Shown here piece after piece: positions 44,889 to 54,033 of a DNA stretch of 64,000 bases. Under the pieces are notes generated by a model. It did no database searches, was not told where the DNA came from, and saw only the letters and a program-made list of their open reading frames with translations. The translations under genes and the position numbers were made by a program. Each line of letters opens with the position of its first letter. Within the stretch, counting starts at the first letter, position 1. The stretch is from an uncultured Roseicyclus sp. (GTDB lineage: Bacteria > Pseudomonadota > Alphaproteobacteria > Rhodobacterales > Rhodobacteraceae), in the NCBI RefSeq assembly GCF_937892565.1, contig NZ_CALAHQ010000034.1, forward strand, positions 1-64,000, given 5' to 3'.

Positions 44889-45986
44889 CTACTCGAAGGC
44901 CGAGTAGTCCGGCGCACCGTCAAGAACGGCAAGCTCGGGCCAGTTGCGGATCACGTTCAAGCCATTGAGCGGCTGCTGCTCGCCCTGATGGCAGGTCCGG
45001 CAAGCCAGCTTGGGCACATCGGCATAGACAGGGCCAAGCCGCTCGGCTGGCAACACATCCTGAAGCGGCAAGATGTACTGGGCCAATGTTTCTTGAACCA
45101 TGACGATGCCAAGGCTGGCTGTGGCCCATTGCGGGGTCACTTGGCCCGGATCATAGAAGGCGCGACTGTTGTGGCAGAAGACGCAGTTCACGCCCAATGA
45201 ATTCGCGATGTAATTCATGAAGCCATAGGTGCGTTCGGCCTGCTGGATCAGCGGATCGCCCGGTTGTTGCTGAACGCGGCTTTCAAGGTCATGCACGCCG
45301 ATATTGGCGTAGTTGCCGGCTTCGTCCGCCAGCAGATAGGTCTCCAGATAATCCGAGGGCAGCGAGGTGAAATTCGACACCATCGTCACCCGGTTCTGGT
45401 TGGCCGACCAGCCCGCCACGTTGGAATTGACCGGGCTGACCTTGAACCAGACATTGTTCGGCACGGCCTGACCGCGGTGACAGGTGTAGCAAGTCACCCC
45501 CACCTCGGCATTGGCCTGAACATGGCCGATCCAGTTCTGGTTGATGTTCTGGGTCATCTCGATCATCGAATAGGCGACTTGCGTCTGATAGCTGTCGTTA
45601 CCGGGCGCAAGCAGATCAGGAATGCCCGTCCACTCACGCATGGCGGTGACCAGACGATCGTAGTTTTCCGGCGTCAGGTTGGCCAGCGAGGGGGGAACCC
45701 CCGCTGCATCGCCCATGACCGCCGCACCTTGGGCCGGAACGATCGGCTCAGAGGTGTAGAAACCCGCCACATCGGGATAAACCGCCAGATCGCTCACGAA
45801 CTCCTGCACATGCATGCCGGTGCCGCGCGGGCCGGTCTGTTGGCTTTCGGTTTTGAAGGGCTGGCCGAAGGCCACGATCATGGCCGCCACGAACACCGCC
45901 GATCCCGCGACACCCACCGCAATGGCGGGGCCGAAGATATTGGTCGGGTTGTCCTTGTTCCAGTTGTCAAACCACTTGGGAAACAT
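44889..45986 (-). CDS. pufC: Reaction-centre cytochrome c subunit PufC, triheme form
   Basis: A 365-aa periplasmic cytochrome tethered by an N-terminal hydrophobic segment (about residues 19-40) with no lipobox cysteine. It re-reduces the photo-oxidised special pair. Only three CXXCH motifs are present: CYTCH (166-170), CVFCH (268-272) and CRTCH (329-333), corresponding to hemes 2, 3 and 4 of the classical tetraheme subunit. Where the heme-1 motif should be (about 118-132) the sequence reads REWTGIPDLLAPGNDS, with no cysteine. The rest, including MIEMTQNIN and NSRAFYDPGQVTPQWATA, aligns normally, so this is a loss rather than a frameshift. Triheme PufC is known from Rhodovulum. Confidence 0.95.
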   Translation of the reverse strand: MFPKWFDNWNKDNPTNIFGPAIAVGVAGSAVFVAAMIVAFGQPFKTESQQTGPRGTGMHVQEFVSDLAVYPDVAGFYTSEPIVPAQGAAVMGDAAGVPPSLANLTPENYDRLVTAMREWTGIPDLLAPGNDSYQTQVAYSMIEMTQNINQNWIGHVQANAEVGVTCYTCHRGQAVPNNVWFKVSPVNSNVAGWSANQNRVTMVSNFTSLPSDYLETYLLADEAGNYANIGVHDLESRVQQQPGDPLIQQAERTYGFMNYIANSLGVNCVFCHNSRAFYDPGQVTPQWATASLGIVMVQETLAQYILPLQDVLPAERLGPVYADVPKLACRTCHQGEQQPLNGLNVIRNWPELAVLDGAPDYSAFE

Positions 45987-45989
45987 GGC

Positions 45990-46997
45990 TCAGTTACCTC
46001 CCGCCGGGACGCCGCCGAAATCCTGATAGGTGCCGTAAGCCTCGTAGCCATAGGCGCCCAGATATTCGGGTGCGAAGTTGTGTTCGATGGCCCAGATGAA
46101 CCAGTTGTCCACGACAGTGCCGGTCAACAGGATACCGATGCCGCCGGTGATGGGCGTCAGAACCGCGAACCACCACGCCCAGCGATGGATACCTTCCATC
46201 GTGGCGTTGAAGCCCATGGTCCAGCGCCAGAACAGGCCAGCACGTTCGGATGCCGTACCGCGGTCATAGATCTGTTCCAGTTCCCGATCACCGCCATAGC
46301 GCGACACGGCCAGAATGGTCGCGCCATGCATCGCAAAGAGCAGGACAGAGCCATACAGGAACACGATCGAAAGCGCGTGGAACGGGTTGTAATAGAGGTT
46401 CCCGTAGCGGATCGAAAAGGCCGTGGTCCAATCAAGGTGCGGGAAGATGCCGTAGGGCACCGCCTCGCTCCACGATCCCATCAGGATGGGGCGGAACAGA
46501 CCCAGCACAAGGAACAGCCAGATCGCCGCAAGAAAAGCCCAGGCGATATGCTTGCCCATCTTGTGCTGCGCAGCCAACAGATAGGTCCGCAGCCACCATG
46601 CCATCACCGAGATCAACAGAAAGAAGCTCGAGATGATGTACCAGCCACCATCATTGAGCGGCGGCATCGATAGCCCATGCTCTGGCCCCGGAGGTTCCAG
46701 CGCCAGCCAGAACAGCTGACGGACGAATTGGGTCAGCGACCAATCCACCTGGCTCAGCATGTTCAAGCCAACGATGTTGAACCACAAGGTGCCGGTGGCC
46801 AAGCTGATCAGACCCGCCCACCCCAGATAGATCGGGCCGATCTGCGCATTGCCGAGCCAACCGATCAGCGTCGAAAACGTCGCCTTTCTGGTCCGCTCGC
46901 CGCCGAGGATATTCTCGCCGGTCTGGGCCATGCCCATTTCGGGTTCGCCCTGCACCTGCACCTGAGTGAAGATGTTTTGATATTCGAAGTAGGCCAT
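45990..46997 (-). CDS. pufM: Photosynthetic reaction centre M subunit
   Basis: A 335-aa integral membrane subunit with five transmembrane helices. Bacteriochlorophyll- and iron-ligating histidines lie in [39 protein letters not shown] and [18 protein letters not shown]. With PufL it binds the special pair, accessory pigments, QA and non-heme iron. The C-terminal extension ([14 protein letters not shown]) is common in species whose centre carries PufC. It overlaps the pufL stop by one base (TGATG). Confidence 0.97.
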   Translation of the reverse strand: MAYFEYQNIFTQVQVQGEPEMGMAQTGENILGGERTRKATFSTLIGWLGNAQIGPIYLGWAGLISLATGTLWFNIVGLNMLSQVDWSLTQFVRQLFWLALEPPGPEHGLSMPPLNDGGWYIISSFFLLISVMAWWLRTYLLAAQHKMGKHIAWAFLAAIWLFLVLGLFRPILMGSWSEAVPYGIFPHLDWTTAFSIRYGNLYYNPFHALSIVFLYGSVLLFAMHGATILAVSRYGGDRELEQIYDRGTASERAGLFWRWTMGFNATMEGIHRWAWWFAVLTPITGGIGILLTGTVVDNWFIWAIEHNFAPEYLGAYGYEAYGTYQDFGGVPAGGN

Positions 46998-47899
46998 CAG
47001 TTGGTCCCTCCGGCGACGACGGGGGCGTTGGTCCCGTAGGTCTCAAGGAAAGTGGACGTGTGCACCGGGCCCGCATCGGGCCAGATCGGAAGGGTGAGCC
47101 ACCAGTTCCACCACTCGGGCCAGCCAGAGGTCCAGACCGGGCCAGAGATGATGATGCAAACCGCACTCCAGAACCCGGCATTCAGCGCAAGGAGCAAGCC
47201 CACACGATGGATCCCCAAGGTGCCGATGGAATAGCCGATGAAGTCCCGGAAAAAGGTGTCTTCGTGATCCGGCGTCTTGGCTTCCTCGCCCTTTTCAGGG
47301 TTGGCCGCCGACAAGATCAGGCCCCCATGCAGCGCCAGCGCAAAGGTCGTCGCAAAGAAGAACGAGACCGCGATCATATGCGCCGGATTGTAGTGGAAGT
47401 GCAGATAGGAGTAGCCCACATTCGACACCCAATCGAGGTGGCTGAAGATGCCATAGGGGAACGCGTGCCCCCAGGCCCCCATCAAGAGCGGGCGGAATAC
47501 GACCAGTGTCACATAGGCAAAAATCGCAAAGCCAAAGGCAAAGGGAACGTGGTACCCCATGCCCAGCTTGCGGCTGATCTCGACCTCGCGCAGCGCCCAG
47601 GACACAAAGGCCCCGATCGCGCAGAAGGTGATGATCTGCCAAAGACCGCCCTCCATGAGCGGTGCGAACCCAAGCCCATAGCTCAGGTCAGGGGGCGCGA
47701 TGTTGATGGTCCAGGGGTTGAAGTTGCCATCCATGGCAGCGCCCCAGAAAATCAGGATCGTCCCCAACAAGGCGAAAAAGGCTGTCGTGACCCCGAAAAA
47801 GCCCACGTAAAACGGGCCAACCCAGAAGTCGAACAGATCGCCGCCAATCAGCGTCCCTCCGCGGACGCGATACTTTTTTTCGAAGCTAAGCAAAGCCAT
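46997..47899 (-). CDS. pufL: Photosynthetic reaction centre L subunit
   Basis: A 300-aa five-helix subunit. The N-terminus [20 protein letters not shown] is diagnostic. The special-pair region is [20 protein letters not shown], and the QB/iron region includes [15 protein letters not shown] and [17 protein letters not shown]. The length is slightly above the Rhodobacter 282 through its C-terminal tail. It is separated from pufA by two strong hairpins that limit downstream transcript stability. Confidence 0.97.
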   Translation of the reverse strand: MALLSFEKKYRVRGGTLIGGDLFDFWVGPFYVGFFGVTTAFFALLGTILIFWGAAMDGNFNPWTINIAPPDLSYGLGFAPLMEGGLWQIITFCAIGAFVSWALREVEISRKLGMGYHVPFAFGFAIFAYVTLVVFRPLLMGAWGHAFPYGIFSHLDWVSNVGYSYLHFHYNPAHMIAVSFFFATTFALALHGGLILSAANPEKGEEAKTPDHEDTFFRDFIGYSIGTLGIHRVGLLLALNAGFWSAVCIIISGPVWTSGWPEWWNWWLTLPIWPDAGPVHTSTFLETYGTNAPVVAGGTN

Positions 47900-47968
47900 G
47901 CGTCTGTCTCCGCGTTCGGCGGCGTCAACGGGCAGTGCCGGTCAGCCGTCAATGAATTCGGTCGGATC

Positions 47969-48004
47969 GCTGCGGGCGAGACACGCTCATGCACCGCCCG
48001 CAGC
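47969..48004 (-). ncRNA. pufA-pufL intercistronic hairpin 2
   Basis: A 10-bp perfect stem: GCTGCGGGCG pairs with CGCCCGCAGC around a 16-base loop in the pufBALMC mRNA. Such hairpins downstream of pufBA protect the 5' segment from 3' exonucleases in Rhodobacter and give excess LH1 over reaction-centre message. Confidence 0.8.
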
Positions 48005-48012
48005 AAAGGTCG

Positions 48013-48033
48013 CCGCGCCAGCATCTGGCGCGG
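48013..48033 (-). ncRNA. pufA-pufL intercistronic hairpin 1
   Basis: A 9-bp perfect stem with a three-base loop, CCGCGCCAG-ATG-CTGGCGCGG, about 10 bp after the pufA stop. It forms a tandem with the second hairpin and has no following T-run, so it is a stabiliser rather than a terminator. Confidence 0.82.
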
Positions 48034-48042
48034 GGCTTCGGA

Positions 48043-48207
48043 TCAGCCGCCAAACCCTGCGGTTGCAGCAGCGGATTCGAACCAGTTCAGACCGGACGAC
48101 AAAACCACGAGGTGGATCATCGCCGCGAGAAGGAACAGAAAGACACCCTGTGCCACGAACACGCGGCGGGGGTCGAAAATGAGCCAGATCTTGTAGAACT
48201 TAGCCAT
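48043..48207 (-). CDS. pufA: Light-harvesting 1 alpha polypeptide
   Basis: A 54-aa antenna polypeptide. Cytoplasmic N-terminus [20 protein letters not shown], one membrane helix [18 protein letters not shown] with the bacteriochlorophyll-ligating His32, then the periplasmic [14 protein letters not shown]. The alpha motif A-x-x-x-H-x is intact. It pairs with PufB in the ring around the reaction centre. AAGGAGC lies upstream of the ATG, and pufB ends 15 bp before it. Confidence 0.97.
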   Translation of the reverse strand: MAKFYKIWLIFDPRRVFVAQGVFLFLLAAMIHLVVLSSGLNWFESAAATAGFGG

Positions 48208-48222
48208 GATGTTGCTCCTTCC

Positions 48223-48372
48223 TCAGAACCAGGGCGCCCAGATGTACGTGGCGAGATGAGCTACCAGGGCGACGGCCGCAAACAGCCAGAGCCCGCTCAT
48301 GTACACCGCGTGCAGCTCTTGCGCCTGCTCGTCGGTAAGACCCGTGAAGGACAGGTCGGAATTATCAGCCAT
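48223..48372 (-). CDS. pufB: Light-harvesting 1 beta polypeptide
   Basis: A 49-aa antenna polypeptide: N-terminal acidic [20 protein letters not shown], the conserved His21 in [11 protein letters not shown], membrane helix with the bacteriochlorophyll-ligating His39 in [15 protein letters not shown], and the aromatic C-terminus WAPWF typical of LH1 beta. GGAGGAAAG precedes the ATG. The order is pufQ-pufB-pufA. Confidence 0.97.
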   Translation of the reverse strand: MADNSDLSFTGLTDEQAQELHAVYMSGLWLFAAVALVAHLATYIWAPWF

Positions 48373-48586
48373 TAACTTTCCTCCGGAACGTTAGACCGAT
48401 GCCGCGAACCCCGCGGCCGGGCCCCGACAAGGCCTCATTGCCCTGTCGGCCATTCACCCCATCCCGATCGCTCGAAATGCGGTAAATTCTCTATCGGCTC
48501 CGGTCGTCACGCCGAGTGTTCTGTGGTGGCTCCCCCCGCCCGCCTGTGGTCTGACGACAGGCTGTGTTGGGCGGGTTCAAGCCGGA
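48373..48586 (-). promoter_or_regulatory. pufQ-pufB intercistronic region with hairpins
   Basis: 214 bp without a gene. It contains the pufB ribosome-binding site and, nearer pufB, two hairpins: CCGCG-AACC-CGCGG-like near 48412 and a longer one at 48422-48450 (CCGACA..GGC/GCC..TGTCGG). In Rhodobacter the equivalent region is where the pufQ-containing primary transcript is processed to the stable pufBA mRNA. No TGT-N12-ACA operator or clear sigma-70 promoter is seen. Confidence 0.5.
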
Positions 48587-48805
48587 TCAGGCGGAAAAGA
48601 TCATCGGTGTGATGATCCGGGCCTGGCTCCAGGCCCGTTTGACCGGGCCCTTATCCGTCAGACTTCCCGTGCGAATCGCAGCCAACGCCCATGTCAGGGT
48701 CGCCAGCGGCAATGTCGCCAGGAAGATGATTGCGAAATAGACCATGAATTCGGCCTTGGGCGTCTTGTGCCGCGCGACCGGATGGTCGGAGGTGAAGTCC
48801 GTCAT
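48587..48805 (-). CDS. pufQ: PufQ, cytochrome subunit-like regulator of pigment synthesis
   Basis: A 72-aa membrane protein with one transmembrane segment ([22 protein letters not shown]) after a short cytoplasmic N-terminus ([19 protein letters not shown]). Size, position and the basic C-terminal segment [18 protein letters not shown] match PufQ. PufQ stimulates bacteriochlorophyll synthesis in Rhodobacter and may act on tetrapyrrole flux. The ATG overlaps the bchZ stop (ATGA). Confidence 0.9.
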   Translation of the reverse strand: MTDFTSDHPVARHKTPKAEFMVYFAIIFLATLPLATLTWALAAIRTGSLTDKGPVKRAWSQARIITPMIFSA

Positions 48806-50280
48806 CTTTCCTCTCCCTCGTTGAACTCGAACCCGGCCGGCGCCAAGGCACGGACGGTATGCTTCATCACCCGCTCTGCCCCGCTGGCGAGCGCCGTCTT
48901 TTCGGCGGCATCCCTCAGCGTCTTGGCGGCGGAAATACGGGTCAAAATCGGATGCTCGGCCACGATGCGATCCAATAGCGCCTGCGCGTCGGCATCCCAC
49001 GGGAAATCCCGGCGCAGCGTGGTGGGTGTGGCCTCAAGGCTGTCCATCTGGCTGCCCAAGGGCAGGATGTGGAACAGCGCATCGAACAGGCCGTTGCAGA
49101 CCTCTTGCAACATGTAGGTCGCGCCCGCATAGCCCATGAAGGGCGTGCCGGTCGCGCGCCGGATCGCGGCACCCGGAAAGCTCGCGGGAATAAAGGCCGG
49201 CTTGGGCCCATGCCCCGCCGCCATCTCGGCCAGATACATCTTTTCGTTGATTGACCCCATCAAGATCAGCGGCCGCTTCTGGGTCACCAGCGCGCGCACC
49301 TGATCATTGTCGGTCTTGCGCCCCGCCACCCGCGCCACCGCAAAGGCGCAGGGCAGGCCCAGATCGGTTTCCAGAAACTGCCGCACGCCACGGGCATAGG
49401 TTTCATTGGCCACGATGCCAAAGCTGGCGGTGGCAAAGAAATCCTGCGTGACCGACCGCCACAGATCCCAGACCGGCTTGATTGTGGAATGCTTCTCACG
49501 CGCGATGAAAGGCTCAGGATCAAGCGCCAGCAATTCACCCAGCTTGCGCAGGAATTTGGTGGTGCTTTCCACCCCGATGGGCGCTTGCAGATAGGGCTTG
49601 CCCAGAACTTCGCACAGGCCCCGGCCAAATTCGCGGTACATGCAGATATTCACATCCGCATTCACAAGGTTGCGCATCTCGGCCAGATGGCTGCCCAGGG
49701 GCATGACCATGTTGACCTCGGCCCCGATGCCTTCAACCAGACGCCGGATCTCGTGCAGATCGGAGGGCATGTTGAACGTGCCATACATCGGCCCAAGGAT
49801 GTTGACGCGCGGCGCGGCACCCGGATCACGCGGCTTTTCGGGCGGCATGCGCCCCTTGGTCATGCCGAATTCGGTAAAGATCCACGTCATCGCGCGGTCA
49901 GCGGTCTGCCACTGATCCTCGTCGATGGTGCGCGGCAAGAACCGCTGGATGTTGGTGCCCATCGGCGTCACGCCGCCGCCGATCATCTCGGCGATGGAGC
50001 CGGTGACAACGACCGAAGGCAAAGCCGGGTCCAGCACACCCCAGGCGCGCTTCATCGCGCCCTCGGTGCCGTCGCGGCCCAGTTCTTCTTCGCCCAGACC
50101 CGTGGTCACGATGGGCAATTCATGCGGCGGCAATCCGTCGGTGTAATGCAGCACCGATGTCACGGGCAGGTTTTCACACCCCACCGGGCCATCGATGACA
50201 ACCTGAAGCCCCTTGACGGCGGTAAAGGCATAAACTGCCCCCCAGTAGCCTCCGGCGCGATCGTGATCCTGGATCAGCAT
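48802..50280 (-). CDS. bchZ: Chlorophyllide a reductase subunit BchZ
   Basis: A 492-aa NifK-like subunit of chlorophyllide a oxidoreductase (BchXYZ), which reduces ring B to give the bacteriochlorin. Cluster ligand and core motifs include [20 protein letters not shown] and [17 protein letters not shown]. An in-frame open stretch upstream runs into the dispersed repeat; the ATG giving [19 protein letters not shown] is the family start. It is separated from bchY by a repeat-containing 94-bp gap. Confidence 0.95.
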   Translation of the reverse strand: MLIQDHDRAGGYWGAVYAFTAVKGLQVVIDGPVGCENLPVTSVLHYTDGLPPHELPIVTTGLGEEELGRDGTEGAMKRAWGVLDPALPSVVVTGSIAEMIGGGVTPMGTNIQRFLPRTIDEDQWQTADRAMTWIFTEFGMTKGRMPPEKPRDPGAAPRVNILGPMYGTFNMPSDLHEIRRLVEGIGAEVNMVMPLGSHLAEMRNLVNADVNICMYREFGRGLCEVLGKPYLQAPIGVESTTKFLRKLGELLALDPEPFIAREKHSTIKPVWDLWRSVTQDFFATASFGIVANETYARGVRQFLETDLGLPCAFAVARVAGRKTDNDQVRALVTQKRPLILMGSINEKMYLAEMAAGHGPKPAFIPASFPGAAIRRATGTPFMGYAGATYMLQEVCNGLFDALFHILPLGSQMDSLEATPTTLRRDFPWDADAQALLDRIVAEHPILTRISAAKTLRDAAEKTALASGAERVMKHTVRALAPAGFEFNEGEER

Positions 50281-50294
50281 GACGGCGCCCCCGT

Positions 50295-50358
50295 CTTTGC
50301 TTTGCAAATACTCCGGGGGGCTGGCCCCCCGGCTGGGTCGGCCCGCAGGGCCGAAACC
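50295..50358 (+). repeat. Dispersed AAATACTCCGGGGG repeat in the bchY-bchZ gap, copy 4
   Basis: Head CTTTGCTTTGCAAATACTCC, followed by GGGGGGCTGGCCCCCC and GGTCGGCCCGCAGGGCCGA palindromes. It fills most of the gap between bchY and bchZ and would form stable hairpins in the superoperon mRNA. Confidence 0.8.
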
Positions 50359-50374
50359 CTATGAAAAACTGCGC

Positions 50375-51961
50375 TCATATCATCTGCTCCGCGGCGGCCG
50401 CACGCGCGGCCTTGTCGAGCTTTTTCTGATACGCGGCGCGGAAATCGGGCCGAAGATTCGGCGCGCCTTCCCAGATGCCGGCGGTATCGCCTTCGCCCAC
50501 GCCTTCGAAAAAGTCGCGCATATGATCCATGCGGCCCTTGTTGGCCATGGCGGCGTTGACAACCTGGCCAAGCGATCCGGCACCGGCCGGGCCCATCAGC
50601 GGGCGGGCCGAAATCAGGTTGGTGAAATAGAGCGACGGGATGCCCATTTCCTTGCCCTTTTGCACCACAGGGGTGGTACCGATAGCGAGGTCAGGCTTGA
50701 TGGCCTCCATCGCGGCGCAATCATCCTCAAGGCTGGCGCGGAACTTGATCTTGACGCCGCGCGCCTCGAGCCAGTCGATATCAGGGGCGGACCATTTCGT
50801 CCGGGGGCAGGCGCTGCCGACATAGGGCACATCGGCGCCGCTTTCGATCAAGAGCCGCGCAACCAGCAATTCGGATCCTTCATAGCCCGACAGGGTGATC
50901 GTGCCCTTGATCGGATTTGCCTCCAGCCCGGCCTTGATCGCAGGCAAGAACGCGTTCTGAGCGGCGGCAATTTTTGCACGATCAACGCCATAGGCCGCCC
51001 CGATCGCAGCCAGCCAGGCGGCGGTGCCATCATGGCCCACCGGGGCCGAACCCACGATGGTGCGGCCTGCCGCCTCGAACTCGCGGATGGCGGCGGTGTA
51101 GAACGGGTGGATCGCCGCAACAACCTGGCTATCCAAAGCAGAATAGAGCTCGCGCCACTCTCGGCAGGGAACGACCGGACCTGCCGCCAGACCGAGTGGC
51201 GCGAGCATCCCTCCAATACCCAATGGGTCTGCAGGGAACATTTCGCCCAACAATGTCACTGTCGGACGATCGGATTTGCCCGAGACGGGGGCTTGCACGG
51301 GGCCAGCCTCCACTTCCTTGCGGGCATAATTGAGCATGGCACCTGCCAAGACATCCTTGGCTTCGGCATGGGTGGGGATGCCGAAACCGGGCACATCGAT
51401 GCCCACGATCCGGACCCCGTTGATCTCATTTGGAAGCAACCGAAGCGGCACGCCCGATGCTGTGGGAACGCACAGGTTCGTCACCACGATGGCGTCATAG
51501 CGTTCCGGATCGGCCATGTCGTGGACCGCTTCGCGGATATCCTCGAACAGCTTGCCGGTGACCAGCGTCTCCGAATTGAACGGCACATAACCGACCGACC
51601 GGCGCGCGCCGTAGAAATGCGACACAAAGGTCAGCCCATAGACGCAACAGGCCGAACCGCTCAGCACGGTGGCGGTGCGGCGCATCCGCAGACCCACCCG
51701 CAGGCTGCCGAACGCCGGGCACATGGATTGCGGCTTGTCATGGGGACCTTGGGGATAATCCTTGGCGTATTGGTCAAGGATCTCGGATTTGCCCGCCATC
51801 CGGGCGGCCTTTTCCATTTCCCCGGCCCCGGCATGGCATCCCATGCCATCCCCGCCCTGCGGTGCGGATCCCGTCGGGATGGCGTCAACGACGGCCTCGC
51901 CCCGGATCACCGGGGCCTCGGCCGTGTCGTCGTAGCGCACTTCTCTGAGATCATCGGCCAT
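50375..51961 (-). CDS. bchY: Chlorophyllide a reductase subunit BchY
   Basis: A 528-aa NifD-like subunit. Cysteines expected to bind the [4Fe-4S] cluster with BchZ are in QSMCPAFGSLRVGLRM, LSGSACCVYGL and VTNLCVPTASGVPL. A family N-terminal region with GGDGMGCHAGAG is present. The ATG lies four bases after the bchX stop; the longer upstream frame runs antisense-like through bchX. The same BchXYZ complex also has 8-vinyl reductase activity in some species. Confidence 0.95.
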   Translation of the reverse strand: MADDLREVRYDDTAEAPVIRGEAVVDAIPTGSAPQGGDGMGCHAGAGEMEKAARMAGKSEILDQYAKDYPQGPHDKPQSMCPAFGSLRVGLRMRRTATVLSGSACCVYGLTFVSHFYGARRSVGYVPFNSETLVTGKLFEDIREAVHDMADPERYDAIVVTNLCVPTASGVPLRLLPNEINGVRIVGIDVPGFGIPTHAEAKDVLAGAMLNYARKEVEAGPVQAPVSGKSDRPTVTLLGEMFPADPLGIGGMLAPLGLAAGPVVPCREWRELYSALDSQVVAAIHPFYTAAIREFEAAGRTIVGSAPVGHDGTAAWLAAIGAAYGVDRAKIAAAQNAFLPAIKAGLEANPIKGTITLSGYEGSELLVARLLIESGADVPYVGSACPRTKWSAPDIDWLEARGVKIKFRASLEDDCAAMEAIKPDLAIGTTPVVQKGKEMGIPSLYFTNLISARPLMGPAGAGSLGQVVNAAMANKGRMDHMRDFFEGVGEGDTAGIWEGAPNLRPDFRAAYQKKLDKAARAAAAEQMI

Positions 51962-51965
51962 CGGT

Positions 51966-52967
51966 TCACGCCTCGTCGTAGATGACTTCGAGGGATGGCT
52001 TGGCCACGGCATTCTTGCCGCGCATGTCGATGTCGCTTGCGGGCTCCAGCGTGATGCCAGCGCCGGTTTCCGATCCATCGAACAGCTGCAACAGCTGATC
52101 TTGCGACAGCGCCACGGGCTTCATCGGCGGGGCCACCGCCACATTGTCGCCCAACATGGCAAACAGGCTGCCCCATTCGCTTTCAGCGGTGCCGACGATC
52201 TGATAATTCGCCGACTTCTTGCGCAGGTCGTCATTTTGCGGGATTGCGGCCAGGATCGGGATGCCAACAGCCTGCGCAAAGGCCTGCGCCTCGCCCGAGC
52301 CGTCATCCTTGTTGATGACCAGACCGGCCACACCGACATTGCCGCCAAGCTTGCGGAAATATTCGACCGCCGAGCAGACGTTGTTGGCCACATAAAGGGA
52401 TTGCAGGTCGTTGGATGCGACCAGGATCACCTTTTGCGCCATGTCGCGCGCGATGGGCAATCCAAAGCCGCCGCACACCACGTCGCCCAGAAAGTCGAGC
52501 AAGACATAGTCGAAATCCCAGTCATGGAAGCCCAGCTTTTCGAGCAGCTCGAAGCCATGGATGATCCCGCGACCGCCACAGCCGCGGCCGACCTCGGGCC
52601 CGCCCAGTTCCATCGCGAAAACACCGCCGCGCTTGAAGCAGACATCGCCGATCTTCACTTCCTCGCCTGCCAGTTTCTTCTGGGTCGAGGTTTCGATGAT
52701 CGTGGGGCAGGCCTTGCCGCCGAACAAAAGGCTGGTGGTATCGGATTTCGGGTCGCAGCCGATCAGCAGCACACGCTTGCCCTGTTCAGCCATCATGTGG
52801 CTGAGGTTGGCCAGCGTAAAGGATTTGCCGATGCCGCCCTTGCCATAGATGGCAATGATCTGGGTTTTCTTGGTCGGCTCGCCCTGCGGCACCTCCAGCG
52901 TGGGCTCGGCGGCTTCTTCGCGCAATTTGGCGTCGTAATCGCGCAGGTTCGGAACATCGAGGCTCAT
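51966..52967 (-). CDS. bchX: Chlorophyllide a reductase iron protein BchX
   Basis: A 333-aa NifH-like ATPase dimer subunit. Walker [21 protein letters not shown] at about residue 40; [4Fe-4S] cysteines in [14 protein letters not shown] and [15 protein letters not shown]. It donates electrons to BchYZ. GGGAGAACG precedes the ATG, which overlaps the bchC stop by four bases. It is distinguished from BchL by its longer C-terminus and by its neighbours. Confidence 0.96.
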   Translation of the reverse strand: MSLDVPNLRDYDAKLREEAAEPTLEVPQGEPTKKTQIIAIYGKGGIGKSFTLANLSHMMAEQGKRVLLIGCDPKSDTTSLLFGGKACPTIIETSTQKKLAGEEVKIGDVCFKRGGVFAMELGGPEVGRGCGGRGIIHGFELLEKLGFHDWDFDYVLLDFLGDVVCGGFGLPIARDMAQKVILVASNDLQSLYVANNVCSAVEYFRKLGGNVGVAGLVINKDDGSGEAQAFAQAVGIPILAAIPQNDDLRKKSANYQIVGTAESEWGSLFAMLGDNVAVAPPMKPVALSQDQLLQLFDGSETGAGITLEPASDIDMRGKNAVAKPSLEVIYDEA

Positions 52968-53905
52968 GCGGCGTTCTCCCAGTTCAGGATCATTTTCAGA
53001 CAAGCCGGATCTTCGAACGCGGTCTGATACGCACCCTTGGCCTGATCTGCTGTTGCGGTGTGTGTGATCAGCCCCGACAGGCTGAGCGCACCGTGGTCGA
53101 TCAGGTCGCGGGTCGCGACCAGATCTTGACGCGTCCATTCCGCCGCGATGCGGAAGCGGGCTTCGCGCAGAAATGCCGGCGGAAAGGAAAACTGAAGCGG
53201 CTCGGGATAAAACCCGGCCAGAACGATTTCGCCACCCTTGGCCAGACGGCCAACCATCGTATCCAAGAGCGACGACACGCCCGATGCGTCGTAGATGCAG
53301 CGATAATCACGCCGCGGGTCGGCATCAGGGTGGATCACGCTATAGCCGGTGGCACCCGATTGGCGGTCCTGGTTGATTTCCCAAACGGTGGGGGCCGCGC
53401 CGCCTGCTGCGATCGTCAAGCGCGCCAACAAGCGGCCAAAGACGCCATGCCCGATGATCAATTCGGGAAGCTGTGTGTTCATGCCCGCAAGCGCGTGACG
53501 TGCGGTTGCCGCCAAAGCCAAAAGCGCGCCTTCGGCCCCCAGGGCGGGGTCGATCCGCACCACGCGATCGGCGCTGGTCACCAGACGGCCCGCGGCACCA
53601 CCAAACAGGCCCCGAACATCGCCAAAGCAATTGGCGCCGGGCACAAAGACCCTATCGCCGGGCTTGAAGCCCGTGCCGGGGGCGGCCTCGACCACCTCGC
53701 CTGCGGCCTCGTAGCCGGGCACCAGCGGATAACCCATACCGGGAAACGGTGGCATCTGGCCCGACCAGAACAGTTTCTCGGTGCCGGTGGAAATGCCCGA
53801 GTGGCGCACATCAACCACAAGCTCGCCCAGAGCCGGATCGGTCAAGGCGACTTCGCCCAGTCCGAGGGCCTTGGGGCCTTGCAGTATGACGGCGGTCGTT
53901 CTCAC
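52964..53905 (-). CDS. bchC: Bacteriochlorophyllide a dehydrogenase BchC
   Basis: A 313-aa medium-chain dehydrogenase-like protein that oxidises the 3-hydroxyethyl group to 3-acetyl. Features: [38 protein letters not shown] (given here only as a region near residues 34-71), a cofactor region [20 protein letters not shown], and [17 protein letters not shown]. No ATG is suitably placed. A GTG with GGAAAAG eight bases upstream is the best start; the GTG 17 codons earlier would fall in the promoter. It leads the bchCXYZ-puf part of the superoperon. Confidence 0.94.
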   Translation of the reverse strand: MRTTAVILQGPKALGLGEVALTDPALGELVVDVRHSGISTGTEKLFWSGQMPPFPGMGYPLVPGYEAAGEVVEAAPGTGFKPGDRVFVPGANCFGDVRGLFGGAAGRLVTSADRVVRIDPALGAEGALLALAATARHALAGMNTQLPELIIGHGVFGRLLARLTIAAGGAAPTVWEINQDRQSGATGYSVIHPDADPRRDYRCIYDASGVSSLLDTMVGRLAKGGEIVLAGFYPEPLQFSFPPAFLREARFRIAAEWTRQDLVATRDLIDHGALSLSGLITHTATADQAKGAYQTAFEDPACLKMILNWENAA

Positions 53906-53967
53906 GAGGGTCTTTTCCGATCTTTTTGCAGGCAGGTCAGGGAATCTGACACCCACCGCAACTCGAC

Positions 53968-53985
53968 TGTCAGTTTATCCTGACA
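53968..53985. promoter_or_regulatory. PpsR/CrtJ operator 1 at bchC
   Basis: TGTCAGTTTATCCTGACA, an exact TGT-N12-ACA with extended dyad symmetry. It covers the candidate bchC -10 hexamer. Confidence 0.88.
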
Positions 53986-53999
53986 CTTTTTTATGTCAA
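53972..53999 (-). promoter_or_regulatory. bchC promoter
   Basis: On the minus strand: TTGACA, 16 bases, TAAACT. The -35 is part of PpsR operator 2 and the -10 lies within operator 1, so paired occupancy would fully cover the promoter. Confidence 0.65.
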
Positions 54000-54011
54000 T
54001 CCAAATAGACA
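53994..54011. promoter_or_regulatory. PpsR/CrtJ operator 2 at bchC
   Basis: TGTCAATCCAAATAGACA, an exact TGT-N12-ACA beginning 26 bp from the start of operator 1, with eight bases between the two. It overlaps the bchC -35. Confidence 0.88.
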
Positions 54012-54015
54012 TAAG

Positions 54016-54033
54016 TGTCAGGTTTTATTTACG
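54016..54033. promoter_or_regulatory. One-mismatch third PpsR operator at the crtF end
   Basis: TGTCAGGTTTTATTTACG, i.e. TGT-N12-ACG, 22 bp after the start of operator 2 and overlapping the crtF stop codon. The regular phasing suggests a three-site array. Confidence 0.5.

Noticed and set aside
48040-48372. pufX or pucBA as identity of the small antenna-region genes
   Set aside because: Sequences and order fit LH1 beta and alpha (pufB, pufA) followed by pufL; no pufX-like segment follows pufM.
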